A stretch of DNA of 64,000 bases from Synechocystis sp. PCC 7509 (GCF_000332075.2 NZ_ALVU02000001.1:2864324-2928323); one strand, 5' to 3'; positions 28,825-38,560 are shown, counted from the stretch's first letter. The notes: generated from the letters alone by a model not told the origin. Made by a program: numbers and translations.

Positions 28825-30471
28825 TTAACCTTTGCTCATTTGCCAGAGGGGAAGCTTTAAAATCGGGTCTATTTGCAAGCCTTGCAATCCTTGTTGAGCA
28901 AAAGCGTAGTCTTTCGTTTGTACTAAGGGAACGACGGGGACATCGGTGGCGACTAATTCTTGAATTTCAGTAAAGATTTTTTGTCTAGCTTCGGGGTTTT
29001 GTTCTTGGCGCTGTTGGGCGATAAGTTTGTTCATGCGATCGCTATAATAAAACGATCCTTGACTTTGACTTGCGCCTTCGCTGCAACCACCAGCTTCGCT
29101 ACCTTTGGTGCAACCTAAAAAGGGTTGAATATAATTATCGGGATCGCCAAAATCGGGATACCAATCTAATAAAGCTATTTGATACAGTCCTTTACCGATA
29201 TTGCCGAAAAATGCCGTTGATTCTGCTGCTTGTGGTTGAATTTCAACTATCCCGGCTAATTTTTGGCTGGCGTATTCTCTCAACGTACTGGCAATTTGTT
29301 CTCTAGTTAAAGAAGTCGCCGGATAAAATACTTCTAGCTTTAGCGGATTGCTGGCGTTGTATCCGGCTTGAGCTAAAAGTTCTTTGGCTTTAGCGATGTT
29401 GCCATCGCCGTATTTAGTTTGAAAAATTGGCTGGTAGCTGTCAAAGGTACTAGGAATCATACTGTACAGCGCTTCTGCTTGCTTTCTGTACACGCGATCG
29501 GTAATTAGCGATCGGTCAATCATGGCAGCTATTGCTTGTCTAACTACTAAATTATCTAAAGGTTTTTGTTTGACATTGAGCATCATGTGGGTGACAACGT
29601 TGCTTTTTTCTTCTAAAGCTTGCCATCCCTTTTGATTTGCTTGTTGTTTAAGACTTTCAACTTGATCGGGACTAAAGGCTAGGTAAGCAATATCTACCCC
29701 ACCTTTGATAAAAGTATTGTACAAGTTAGCTGAACTACTAAGAATTTGAAAGTCAATGCCTGTATTGGGTGGTTTTGCTCCCCAATACTTAGGAAAAGCA
29801 TCCATTTTGACTAATTGCGGCGAAAATTGTACTAATTTGTAAGGACCAGTACCGACAAAAGTACCGGGTTTAAACTTACCTACGCCTAGTTCGTAAGCCT
29901 TGGGAGAAACGGCGCACATTCCTGGAAAAGCGAGTAGGGAAGGAAAAGCTGCAAAAGCTGTTTTGAGTTTGATTGTTAGTTCGTACTCCGCCGATGCTGT
30001 AACCGATTGCACTACATCAGATAACAACGAAGCAGGTTTGCCGCCATTACCAATAAATCGATTTAACGAAAATGCCATTGCTTCGGCATTAAACCGCGTG
30101 TCGTCGTGGAAAATAACCCCTTGACGCAGGGGAATTACATAAGTTAATCCATCGGCGCTAATTGTGGGTAAAGCTGTGGCTAGTTGGGGTTCGAGATCGC
30201 TTGTACCTAGCTTGTAAGTGTAAAGGCGATCGCTCAAACTTGTCATCACGTTATTACCCGCAAGTTCGTAATTATCCGCCGGATCGAGAGTGCGCGGTTT
30301 TAAAGTTGTTCCCACGCTCAAACGATTGTTATTTGCAGCGCTGGGAGCGGTAGTTTGACTTGTATTTGGGCGACCATTACAACTAACTACAAGCAAACAG
30401 CATATAGACGCTAAACCTAAAACTTTGACTATAGATATCCATTTTTTAACAGACAAAGGCAGATCGATCAT
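28825..30471 (-). CDS. Peptide ABC transporter substrate-binding lipoprotein
   Basis: 548 residues, extracellular solute-binding family 5 (DppA/OppA). A basic N terminus and hydrophobic stretch end in a lipobox-like VVSC, predicting a membrane-anchored lipoprotein. The body carries family features such as LDPADNYELAGN and VVRQAIAAMIDR. It is partnered with the DppB-like permease directly downstream. Confidence 0.9.
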   Translation of the reverse strand: MIDLPLSVKKWISIVKVLGLASICCLLVVSCNGRPNTSQTTAPSAANNNRLSVGTTLKPRTLDPADNYELAGNNVMTSLSDRLYTYKLGTSDLEPQLATALPTISADGLTYVIPLRQGVIFHDDTRFNAEAMAFSLNRFIGNGGKPASLLSDVVQSVTASAEYELTIKLKTAFAAFPSLLAFPGMCAVSPKAYELGVGKFKPGTFVGTGPYKLVQFSPQLVKMDAFPKYWGAKPPNTGIDFQILSSSANLYNTFIKGGVDIAYLAFSPDQVESLKQQANQKGWQALEEKSNVVTHMMLNVKQKPLDNLVVRQAIAAMIDRSLITDRVYRKQAEALYSMIPSTFDSYQPIFQTKYGDGNIAKAKELLAQAGYNASNPLKLEVFYPATSLTREQIASTLREYASQKLAGIVEIQPQAAESTAFFGNIGKGLYQIALLDWYPDFGDPDNYIQPFLGCTKGSEAGGCSEGASQSQGSFYYSDRMNKLIAQQRQEQNPEARQKIFTEIQELVATDVPVVPLVQTKDYAFAQQGLQGLQIDPILKLPLWQMSKG

Positions 30472-30513
30472 GTTTTAAATTAACTACTCAATTAAATACA
30501 AGCAACAGCTTAG

Positions 30514-31530
30514 TTAAATTGAATAGTACAACGGAAATGATTTAGCATCTTTGGGCTTGACGTAAACTCGCTGTTCTGGTTCTAGGTGCAGTTCGTCAAA
30601 CCGTTCGCGGCTAAGGTGAGCAGTGACTACTTGACCGTCATCTAAAGTTAGTTCTACCTGAATTTCCCAGCCTAAATGAATCAGCCGACTAATTCTGGCG
30701 GGGACAGTAGTACCGTTAGGTTCTCTTTCGACAATTACATCTTGAGGGCGCAAAAAGACTTCTGGAGAGGCGGAGTTAAACCCGTTACCTTGAAACATTC
30801 TAGAGTTACTAGGCAATACATTCACCGGGCCGATAAAACTCATTACAAACGCTGTAGCTGGATGGTCGTAAATTTGGGCGGGGTTTCCTACTTGTTCGAT
30901 ACTGCCTTTATTCATAACCACAATTTCGTCGGCTACCTCCATCGCTTCTTCTTGGTCATGGGTAACAAATACTGTAGTTACGTTAACCTCATCATGCAAC
31001 CGCCGCAGCCAAGCTCTTAAATCCTTACGGACTTTGGCATCAAGAGCGCCAAAAGGCTCGTCTAAAAGTAATACCTGGGGTTGGACGGCTAAGGCTCTAG
31101 CTAAGGCTACTCGCTGCCTTTGACCGCCGGATAATTGCGATGGATAGCGATCGCCAAGTCCTGCTAATTGGACTAATTCTAGTAATTCATTCACCCGCAT
31201 TTTGCTTTTTGCTTTGCTTGTCTTGCGAATATCCAAGCCAAAAGCGATATTTTGACGCACTGACAAATGTTTGAACAAAGCGTAATGCTGAAATACAAAG
31301 CCAATATTGCGTTCTTGGACGCTTTGATCTGTCGCGTCTTTACCTGTCAGCCAAATTTTGCCGCGATCGGGCATTTCTAGCCCCGCAATCAGCCGCAGTA
31401 AGGTAGATTTTCCCGATCCCGATGGTCCTAATAAAGCAACTAAAGAACCACTTTCAATTTCTAGGCTCACTCCATCAACAGCTTGGAAATTGCCAAACTT
31501 TTTGGATACGTTTTCAACAACTATGCCCAC
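30514..31530 (-). CDS. CysA/spermidine-type ABC transporter ATPase
   Basis: 338 residues. Walker [10 protein letters not shown] (about 35-43), signature LSGGQRQRV, Walker B LLLDEP and the H-loop VTHD are intact. A C-terminal regulatory OB-fold segment with FLRPQDV places it in the CysA/MalK/PotA subgroup, and overall similarity is highest to sulfate CysA. It lies upstream of, and in line with, the peptide transporter genes, but is not of the DppD/F type, so it probably serves a different transporter whose permeases are elsewhere. Confidence 0.85.
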   Translation of the reverse strand: MGIVVENVSKKFGNFQAVDGVSLEIESGSLVALLGPSGSGKSTLLRLIAGLEMPDRGKIWLTGKDATDQSVQERNIGFVFQHYALFKHLSVRQNIAFGLDIRKTSKAKSKMRVNELLELVQLAGLGDRYPSQLSGGQRQRVALARALAVQPQVLLLDEPFGALDAKVRKDLRAWLRRLHDEVNVTTVFVTHDQEEAMEVADEIVVMNKGSIEQVGNPAQIYDHPATAFVMSFIGPVNVLPSNSRMFQGNGFNSASPEVFLRPQDVIVEREPNGTTVPARISRLIHLGWEIQVELTLDDGQVVTAHLSRERFDELHLEPEQRVYVKPKDAKSFPLYYSI

Positions 31531-31862
31531 GGCAATACCTCTTTATACAGTAGAAGAAGATTAAGTCTAAAGGCGCGAATAATATGATCCTTCAACTCGA
31601 TACTGCGATCGCCTTTGAGCCTTAGCTTGTAATTCCCGGTTTATCTGTAGGGATACAGTAGTTTTTATAACATATATCCTGGAGGTGAAAAAAGATTAAC
31701 CCTTAAAATATAAAATTTGCAACTTCAAACTACAGATCGTTACTTAACTTTTATATAAAGTTGTTAAGCTGTATTGCAAAATAGGCGGATTGGGGGCTTA
31801 CATAGGTAGACAAGCAAAAAGTACGTGATACCATACTTTCCTAGCTGTAGAAGATTGGGAGA
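31531..31862. promoter_or_regulatory. Divergent spacer between the ABC ATPase and chlP
   Basis: 332 bases containing the start regions of two diverging genes. AT-rich stretches around 31690-31760 could be promoters. No repeated operator or small gene was recognised. Confidence 0.4.
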
Positions 31863-33089
31863 ATGGCTTTGACTTTACGAGTTGCGGTGGTTGGCTCTGG
31901 CCCAGCAGGTTCCTCTGCTGCGGAAACACTGGCGAAAGCAGGAATTGAGACTTTTTTGTTTGAACGCAAGCTAGACAACGCCAAGCCTTGCGGCGGGGCA
32001 ATTCCTTTATGTATGGTTAGCGAGTTTGATTTGCCACCACATATCATTGACCGCCGGGTGCGGAAAATGAAAATGATTTCCCCTTCAAACCGCGAAGTAG
32101 ATATTAATTTAGTTAATGAAGACGAATATATTGGTATGTGCCGCCGCGAGGTACTAGACGGCTTTATGCGCGATCGCGCGGCGAGCTTGGGGGCAAAATT
32201 AATTAATGCCACCGTACATAAACTTGATATTCCCACTAATAATAACGATCCTTATACCATCCACTACATAGACCACAACGAAGGTGGTTCGCAAGGGGTA
32301 GCTAAAACTTTAAAGGTAGATGTAATTATTGGCGCAGATGGTGCTAATTCACGGATTGCTAAAGAAATTGACGCGGGAGATTATAACTATGCGATCGCTT
32401 TTCAAGAGCGCATCCGTTTACCTCAAGCGCAAATGGACTACTACAACGATCTTGCAGAAATGTATGTAGGCGATGATGTTTCTACCGATTTCTACGCTTG
32501 GGTGTTCCCCAAATACGACCACGTAGCCGTAGGTACGGGAACTATGCAGGTACACAAAGCTAGTATCAAGCAATTGCAAGCTGGTATCCGCGCTCGTGCG
32601 GCTAAAAAATTAGTCGGCGGCGAAATTATCAAAGTAGAAGCTCACCCCATCCCCGAACATCCCAGACCCCGCCGGGTAGTTGGTAGAGTTGCTTTAGTCG
32701 GCGATGCGGCGGGTTATGTTACTAAGTCTTCGGGGGAAGGGATTTATTTTGCAGCTAAATCCGGGCGGATGTGTGCCGAAACCATTATTGAAGTTTCCAA
32801 TAGTGGCGCAAAAATTCCTACCGAAAACGATCTTAAGCTTTACCTCAAGCGCTGGGATAGAAAGTATGGCTTGACTTACAAAGTTTTGGATATTCTGCAA
32901 TCAGTGTTTTATCGTACCGATGCTACCCGCGAGGCATTTGTTGAAATGTGTGCGGATATGGACGTACAAAAGCTAACGTTTGATAGTTACCTGTACAAAA
33001 CTGTAGTTCCAGCTAATCCTTTTACTCAACTCAAAATTACTGCTAAAACTCTTGGTAGTTTGATTCGCGGTAATGCTCTTGCTCCTTAA
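31863..33089 (+). CDS. chlP: Geranylgeranyl diphosphate/chlorophyll reductase
   Basis: 408 residues. It reduces the geranylgeranyl chain to phytyl for chlorophyll a and tocopherol, using NADPH at the thylakoid. An FAD-binding Rossmann motif VGSGPAGSSAA opens the protein, followed by the family segment KPCGGAIP and a second FAD motif VALVGDAAGYVTKSSGEGI. Length matches plant and cyanobacterial ChlP. A strong terminator follows. Confidence 0.95.
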   Translation: MALTLRVAVVGSGPAGSSAAETLAKAGIETFLFERKLDNAKPCGGAIPLCMVSEFDLPPHIIDRRVRKMKMISPSNREVDINLVNEDEYIGMCRREVLDGFMRDRAASLGAKLINATVHKLDIPTNNNDPYTIHYIDHNEGGSQGVAKTLKVDVIIGADGANSRIAKEIDAGDYNYAIAFQERIRLPQAQMDYYNDLAEMYVGDDVSTDFYAWVFPKYDHVAVGTGTMQVHKASIKQLQAGIRARAAKKLVGGEIIKVEAHPIPEHPRPRRVVGRVALVGDAAGYVTKSSGEGIYFAAKSGRMCAETIIEVSNSGAKIPTENDLKLYLKRWDRKYGLTYKVLDILQSVFYRTDATREAFVEMCADMDVQKLTFDSYLYKTVVPANPFTQLKITAKTLGSLIRGNALAP

Positions 33090-33144
33090 ACATGGAGAGT
33101 TTAGACCTGCGGAAAATTGAGCGATAAAAATAAATTTTTAATTG

Positions 33145-33170
33145 GGGTAGGCTTCTCGCCTGCCCTTTTT
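33145..33170 (+). terminator. Intrinsic terminator of chlP
   Basis: GGGTAGGC (33145-33152) pairs with GCCTGCCC (33158-33165) around TTCTC with one wobble pair, followed by five T residues. Confidence 0.85.
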
Positions 33171-33267
33171 GCTAGTTAGTTTCTAGATAAAATAGCAAAG
33201 AGACTCAAACTACTAGAGCTTTTGTTGAAACACTTTCGCGGACATTTTTATTGCGGCAATCTAAATA

Positions 33268-33573
33268 ATGTTGAACGTTACTGTTGATGAAATACAAAGC
33301 GACCCGTTGAAATATATACGTCAAGTAGAGGCAGGTGAAACTTTAGTTATTGTTGAAAATGATCAAGCGATCGCAGAACTTAAACCTATTATTAGCAATA
33401 AACTATTGCCGCAGGCACGAGCTGCGCAACAAATGATGGAAATAGAACTGCCACCTATTACTAGCGGTAAACAATTACGACCCTATGGTTTATGTGCGGG
33501 CGAGTTTACCGTTCCAGATGACTTTGACGCTCCTTTACCAGAGGATCTGCTCAGTGCATTTGAGGGCAAATGA
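33268..33573 (+). CDS. Phd/YefM-type antitoxin
   Basis: 101 residues. The N-terminal half (VTVDEIQSDPLKYIRQVEAGETLVIV) matches the DNA-binding fold of Phd/YefM antitoxins, and the acidic C terminus should wrap the toxin. Its stop overlaps the toxin start by four bases (ATGA), typical translational coupling. It neutralises the PIN toxin and probably represses its own promoter. Confidence 0.85.
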   Translation: MLNVTVDEIQSDPLKYIRQVEAGETLVIVENDQAIAELKPIISNKLLPQARAAQQMMEIELPPITSGKQLRPYGLCAGEFTVPDDFDAPLPEDLLSAFEGK

Positions 33574-33953
33574 GGATTTTGTTAGATACTCATATCTTTT
33601 TGTGGTTCATCAGTGGTAGTACCCAATTATCAAAAGATGTTCGAGATGCCATTCGCGATCCAGGGAACGAGGTTTATCTGAGTGCAATTTCAGTTTGGGA
33701 AGCAATTGTCAAGTATCAGTTAGGCAAGTTACCTCTGCCAGCGCATCCCGAAACGTACTTACCCAAACAGCGCGATCTTCATCAAATTGCTAGTCTTGAG
33801 CTTGACGAAAGTAGTGCGATTCAACTAGCTACACTGCCACCATTACATCGCGATCCATTTGACAGAATGCTTATTTGTCAAGCTTTACAAAATGGTTTGA
33901 CAATTGCGACAGTAGATGCAGCAATTCGTGCTTACTCAGTCAGCATCATATAA
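33570..33953 (+). CDS. VapC-type PIN-domain toxin
   Basis: 127 residues. The acidic active-site residues of PIN ribonucleases are all visible: D6 in LLDTHIF, the glutamate in SVWEA, the aspartate in HRDPFDR and the last in TVDAAI. It should cleave RNA, often tRNA, when free of the antitoxin. This module looks intact, unlike the two other toxin loci in the window. Confidence 0.88.
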   Translation: MRILLDTHIFLWFISGSTQLSKDVRDAIRDPGNEVYLSAISVWEAIVKYQLGKLPLPAHPETYLPKQRDLHQIASLELDESSAIQLATLPPLHRDPFDRMLICQALQNGLTIATVDAAIRAYSVSII

Positions 33954-34028
33954 CAGCCCAAACTGGTGAGACATATACTTTTTAGAATTGCGATCGCTTT
34001 TCCCACCAATTCTTAGTAAAAAACCCTT

Positions 34029-34223
34029 ATGGATGACTCAATATTTATTATTTTCATTGCTTTTGGCTGTCTTTGGGCAGTAATGGGGACGGCGATTGTA
34101 TTTTTATTTTTTAAAAGTGACGGACAGCAAGAAGTTAAAATTGGCAAATGGGGATTAATCGTAGCTTTACCGATTGTAATTCCGATGGCGATCGCTTTTA
34201 TTTATGCTGCCGTCCGTAGATAA
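34029..34223 (+). CDS. Small membrane protein with two helices
   Basis: 64 residues with hydrophobic helices at about 4-27 and 41-60 separated by a charged loop (KSDGQQEVKIGKW). No known motif. It stands between two toxin-antitoxin loci in the same orientation, 75 bases after vapC. Function unknown. Confidence 0.55.
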   Translation: MDDSIFIIFIAFGCLWAVMGTAIVFLFFKSDGQQEVKIGKWGLIVALPIVIPMAIAFIYAAVRR

Positions 34224-34317
34224 GCTTGTGACATTAATCCATTATTGGTTGTCACTTGACAATTGATGACTAAAGTTTTAGCCTATATGTATAAGGCTAT
34301 AAATATATAAAGTTGAT

Positions 34318-34590
34318 ATGGCAAGGAGAACTCACCCAAAGCCAGAAATTGAAGCGGCGCTGAGGTACGTCGAACAAAATGGATAGCGTGTGGCGATTGG
34401 GGGATCTCATGCTTGGGGCAAAATTTATTGCCCCTATAATGACAAAGATTGTAGATGTGGGACTTATTGTATCTCTAGTATCTGGAGTACCCCAAAAAAC
34501 GCTGGCAATCATGCCAAACAGATTCGGCGCACAGTTGATAACTGTACAAACCACAAAAGTTTAGACGATCCTTGTGAACAAGAGGAATGA
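34318..34590 (+). pseudogene. HicA-like toxin gene interrupted by an in-frame TAG
   Basis: The frame from ATG 34318 reads MARRTHPKPEIEAALRYVEQNG, then TAG at 34384-34386, then continues RVAIGGSHAWGKIYCP to a TGA at 34588. The whole resembles a small HicA-like toxin family with GSHAWG and a C-terminal QIRR segment. A tryptophan codon (TGG) before RV would be restored by one base change. A GTG at 34390 could restart translation but would miss the first helix. The partner gene follows 3 bases on. Confidence 0.65.
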
Positions 34591-34593
34591 GAG

Positions 34594-35121
34594 ATGAAAG
34601 AGTATGATTTTACCCTAAAGTTTAATCTTCAAGATCCCCAAGCCGATGCTGATGATTATATTGAGAGACTATATGCAGGCGGCTGTGATGATGCCTTAAT
34701 TGGAGTTGGATTGAAAGGATTTATCTCGCTAAATTTTATTCGTGAAGCATCATCAGCCCATGAAGCTATTTCTAGCGCTATTCATGATGTGAAATCAGTG
34801 ATTCCATCAACTATTTTGATTGAAGCATCACCAGATTTTGTTGGTTTGACAGATGCAGCTAAAATTGTTGGCTGCTCAAGGCAAAATATGAGAAATTTGA
34901 TTGTGAACAGCGACGGGCAATCCCCGCTTCCTGTCTATGGAGGTACACCTTCGATTTGGCACCTAGGGGAAATTTTACGTTGGTTGCGCGTAGTCAAAAT
35001 GTACTCAATTGATGACTCGTTATTAGAGGTTGCTGAAACCACTATGAATCTTAACATTGCTAGAAGTTATCAAAAAATCGCTCCTTCTATCCAGGAAAAT
35101 ATTAAGTCTCTAGTTTGTTAA
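34594..35121 (+). CDS. HTH antitoxin/regulator partner of the HicA-like gene
   Basis: 175 residues from ATG 34594, with GAGGAATGAGAG upstream. The N-terminal 85 residues resemble a HicB-like partial RNase H fold. Residues about 87-130 (GLTDAAKIVGCSRQNMRNLIV) are a MerR/excisionase-style helix-turn-helix. It follows the broken toxin-like gene by three bases, the expected toxin-first order of HicAB modules. If the toxin is dead, it may remain as an orphan DNA-binding protein. Confidence 0.65.
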   Translation: MKEYDFTLKFNLQDPQADADDYIERLYAGGCDDALIGVGLKGFISLNFIREASSAHEAISSAIHDVKSVIPSTILIEASPDFVGLTDAAKIVGCSRQNMRNLIVNSDGQSPLPVYGGTPSIWHLGEILRWLRVVKMYSIDDSLLEVAETTMNLNIARSYQKIAPSIQENIKSLVC

Positions 35122-35201
35122 ACAATTTATTGAGAGTTTTGGATGTTGGTCTACCCTTGTGCAAATCAAGGGTAGATTTGTAGATAGTGCGATCGCTCTT
35201 A

Positions 35202-36665
35202 CTATTTCATGACTACAGGTTTTGCGCCCGGAATAGTCACATCTATCGGCGTTACTTGGGTTGCTAGTTCATTTAAAGGCGGTTGAATTGCGGTAGTATT
35301 GCCTACAACTAATGTCACCAGATTTTCGGGCTTGAGATAGGTTTTAGCTACTCTTTGGACATCCGCCGCCGTTGTTGCTTCTACGCCGCGCTGGTAGCGA
35401 AAGATAAAATCTGCCGGATAGCCATAATATTCATAACGCATCAGGCGCGATAATGTTTGGGCTGGATCTTCAAAATTAAATACAAAAGAGTTTAAAGTTG
35501 AATCCTTTGCATAAGCAAGTTCCGCCGGGGTGACAAGTTTAGATTTTAAGCTGGCAATTTCTGCGCCGATCGCTTTAATAAAAGGTACGGTAGCATCAGA
35601 ACGAGTTTGTCCGCCAGCAAGGAAAGTTCCGGGATAGTCGTACTTAGGACTCCAGACACCGTAAACAGTATAAGCAAGTCCTTGGCGCGATCGCACGGAA
35701 TTAAACAATCGTCCGCCAAAACCGTTTAATACTCCACTTAGCACATCTAAGGCTGCATAATCTGGGCTATCTAATTTTCCGCCTAAGTGACCAATTTGCA
35801 CGTAACTTTGGGTAAGTTGCGGTTGATTGACGACAAAAACACCGCCGGTTTTTGCTTGAGAAACTGTTGGTAAAGTGGGCTTAACTAGCTTGGGGTTAGC
35901 TTGCCAATCTCCCAAGTTTTTTTGAATAAGCGATCGCATTTGCGCCGAATTAAAGTCGCCTACAATCCCCAAAATCATATTATTGGGGTGAAAATATTTT
36001 TGATAAAACCCAATTAAATCATCGCGGGAAATATTATCGATAGTTGCATATTCAACTGTACGGGCATAAGGACTCGTATCGCCATAGAGCAGCTTTTGAA
36101 ACTCTCGCCCTGCAATATCTTCGGGATCGTCATTACGCCTTGCAATCCCACCTTTTACCTGAGTTTTGGCTAATTCTAGCTGTTGCTGGTCAAAAACCGG
36201 AGTTTTTAATACCTCGCTAAATAACTCAAATACTGTGGGCAAATCTTCACTTAAAGCACTAAAGCTTGCACTACCAGACGTTGTATTAATACCCGTTTCT
36301 ACACTAGCAGCCCGTTGTTCTAATAACTGATTGAGTTCGTCGGGGGAATGGTTTGTAGTCCCGCCAGTACGCATTACTGTACCCGTAAGCCCTGCTAAAC
36401 CTATCTTATCAGCACTTTCAAAGCGATCGCCTGTGCGAATTAATGCCGTACCGCCGACTAAAGGCAATTCTCGATCTTCTAACAAGTACACAACTATGCC
36501 ATTATCTAGGACAAATCGCTCGTACTTGGGCAATTTTATTTCTGGTAAGGGTGCAAACTTCAACTCGTCGTAATGTTGAGCTGTGGCTGCCATACTAGGC
36601 AAACCCAGCAATACAACTAGCAGCATTGAAACTACTGCTACTGTCCATTTAATAGTTATTTTCAT
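35202..36665 (-). CDS. M16-family peptidase homologue lacking the zinc motif
   Basis: 487 residues with an N-terminal signal peptide (to about residue 27, ending SMAATA). The M16 fold is clear, but at the position of HxxEH the sequence is GLAGLTGTVMRTGG, so zinc cannot be bound. The substrate-binding R/Y region (GGRLFNSVRSRQGLAYTVYG) is present. It should be the non-catalytic half of a heterodimer with the gene directly upstream, as in mitochondrial processing peptidase. It acts in the periplasm. Confidence 0.88.
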   Translation of the reverse strand: MKITIKWTVAVVSMLLVVLLGLPSMAATAQHYDELKFAPLPEIKLPKYERFVLDNGIVVYLLEDRELPLVGGTALIRTGDRFESADKIGLAGLTGTVMRTGGTTNHSPDELNQLLEQRAASVETGINTTSGSASFSALSEDLPTVFELFSEVLKTPVFDQQQLELAKTQVKGGIARRNDDPEDIAGREFQKLLYGDTSPYARTVEYATIDNISRDDLIGFYQKYFHPNNMILGIVGDFNSAQMRSLIQKNLGDWQANPKLVKPTLPTVSQAKTGGVFVVNQPQLTQSYVQIGHLGGKLDSPDYAALDVLSGVLNGFGGRLFNSVRSRQGLAYTVYGVWSPKYDYPGTFLAGGQTRSDATVPFIKAIGAEIASLKSKLVTPAELAYAKDSTLNSFVFNFEDPAQTLSRLMRYEYYGYPADFIFRYQRGVEATTAADVQRVAKTYLKPENLVTLVVGNTTAIQPPLNELATQVTPIDVTIPGAKPVVMK

Positions 36666-36673
36666 ACTTTCCT

Positions 36674-38239
36674 TTAATTCTCTTTTGGCAACAAACGCCC
36701 AATTGTGCGATTTTCTGGCTTAAAAGTAGCTACCGCAACTCTCTGCACATCCGCCGCCGTTACTGCGTTCAAACGCTCTAATTCTTTAAATAAATTGCGC
36801 CAAGAACCAGTTTTTACTTCGTATTCCATTAGCAACTGAGCCATGCCAGCATTAGAATCAAGACTTCTCAATAATCCGGCTTTTGCTTGGGTTTTTACCC
36901 GATCTAATTCTATAGCTGATACAGGCTCGGTTTTTAACTTCTCAATTTCGGCTCTTAAACCCGTTGCTACTTGATCTAGTGTCTTATTAGGAGCAGTCAG
37001 AGCATAAAACAACATCAAATTCGGGTATTTATCCCCAGGAAAACCGCTAAATCCTTGAGCATTGAGGGCTAATTGCTGCTTTTCTACCAAAGAACTATAT
37101 AACCTAGAAGTCCGTCCATCACTTAGCAAACTGCCAATTAGTCCATAAATTACATTGTCTGGATGGGTAATTGCTGGACGGTGGTAAGCTTCTAAGTACC
37201 AAGGCTGAGAAGGTAATTTTAATTCAACTTCTCTAACTTCTGTTTGTTTTGGTTCTACAGCTTTAAGTTTAGGTGGTGAAGGTTTTGCTTTAAATCGTCC
37301 AAAGTAAGATTGAGCGAGTTCTTTTACCTGTTTGGGGTTTACATCTCCCACAAGGGCGATCGCAATGTTACTAGGAACGTAATAAGTATCAAAAAATTGT
37401 TGCACATCTTGCCGCGTTAGATTGCGTAAATCCTGCTCGTAGCCAATGGTAGGACGTTTATAAGGATGCGTAGTGTAAGCTTTGTCTAGCAACGCCTCAA
37501 CCATTTTACCAATGGGAGAATTATCTACTCGCAGTCTTCTTTCTTCTAAAATTACATCTTTTTCTTTGTAAAACTCTCTAAATACTGGATCTAAAAACCG
37601 TTCTGATTCTAGAGACATCCAAAGTTCTAACTTATTGGAAGGAAAGCTATAAAAATACCGTGTAGCTTCTACAGAAGTAGAAGCATTTAAGCCTACTCCC
37701 CCAGCTTGCAATACAATTTGTCCTAATTCATTTTGTTCAACTAATTTCAGGGCTTCAGCTTGGACTTTATCAAACTCTGCTTGCAATGCTGGTACTTTGT
37801 CGCCGCCCACTTTAATTTGCTCTGCTAAAGTATCTAAGCGGTTAAGCAAAGGTTTTTCAGCTTTATAGTCTTTCGTCCCGATACGCTGCGTACCTTTAAA
37901 CGCCAAGTGTTCGAGAAAGTGCGCTACGCCAGTTTTACCCGTTGGCTCATTTGCTCCCCCCACATCCGCGTAAGTGAGAAAAGATACTACTGGCGCTTGG
38001 TGGCGCTCTAAAACTAAAAATTTCATCCCATTATCTAGGCGAAACTCTGTTAGTCTATTGGCAACGCGATCAAAGTATGGTGCAATAGACTTGTTAGGAG
38101 CGGGAGTTTTAGGCAGGGCGATCGCACTATTTGACTCTAAACCGCATCCCAGCATTGTTACTACTAAAAAAATTATTAAAAGCCGATACCATATGTAAGG
38201 CATGGCTAATGGACGAAAACGACTAATCGGCTGACTCAT
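36674..38239 (-). CDS. Zinc M16-family peptidase, exported
   Basis: 521 residues. A hydrophobic N-terminal stretch ends near a cysteine (TMLGC, C32), so it may be a lipoprotein. The inverted zinc motif HFLEH is at 107-111, with a downstream glutamate region (EGTR-like VEATRYFY). It is the catalytic partner of the zinc-less M16 protein encoded 8 bases later. Likely a periplasmic oligopeptide or processing protease; substrate unknown. Confidence 0.9.
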   Translation of the reverse strand: MSQPISRFRPLAMPYIWYRLLIIFLVVTMLGCGLESNSAIALPKTPAPNKSIAPYFDRVANRLTEFRLDNGMKFLVLERHQAPVVSFLTYADVGGANEPTGKTGVAHFLEHLAFKGTQRIGTKDYKAEKPLLNRLDTLAEQIKVGGDKVPALQAEFDKVQAEALKLVEQNELGQIVLQAGGVGLNASTSVEATRYFYSFPSNKLELWMSLESERFLDPVFREFYKEKDVILEERRLRVDNSPIGKMVEALLDKAYTTHPYKRPTIGYEQDLRNLTRQDVQQFFDTYYVPSNIAIALVGDVNPKQVKELAQSYFGRFKAKPSPPKLKAVEPKQTEVREVELKLPSQPWYLEAYHRPAITHPDNVIYGLIGSLLSDGRTSRLYSSLVEKQQLALNAQGFSGFPGDKYPNLMLFYALTAPNKTLDQVATGLRAEIEKLKTEPVSAIELDRVKTQAKAGLLRSLDSNAGMAQLLMEYEVKTGSWRNLFKELERLNAVTAADVQRVAVATFKPENRTIGRLLPKEN

Positions 38240-38349
38240 AAGTAAATGTTTGCAGTACGATGTAACAATAAAATCCGTTGAGTTTGCGGCGACTTTAGCG
38301 CAATATTAAAATGCTTCTGTAGCATTGGGTAATCTAAACATACAACTAT

Positions 38350-38502
38350 ATGCAAGTTTTCCACCGTCCTTCTCAATTTGAAGATTCTTCGCGCGATCGC
38401 ATCAAAAAAGCTGCTATCAAGTTGTCTGCTGCTAAGGGCTTTGATAGCACTACTACTCGCGAGTTGGCAGAGGCGGCGGGGGTTGGCGGAGATTTTTCTT
38501 AA
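38350..38502 (+). pseudogene. N-terminal stub of a TetR-family regulator
   Basis: 50 codons read like the DNA-binding start of a TetR repressor (RIKKAAIKLSAAKGFDSTTT, then RELAEAAGV). They then stop at TAA 38500-38502 where the recognition-helix end (normally TIFRYF) should be. WYFS follows in frame after the stop. The ligand-binding three quarters of a TetR protein is absent, and a G/C-rich repeat lies 58 bases on. Confidence 0.65.
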
Positions 38503-38560
38503 TGGTATTTTAGTCAAAAACTAGGCAGTACAAAGCTTACTATAAGAAAAACCAAGACTT

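Noticed and set aside
38236-38517. 93-codon - strand frame beside the M16 gene
   Set aside because: It is antisense to the TetR stub, whose + strand translation is clearly family-like.
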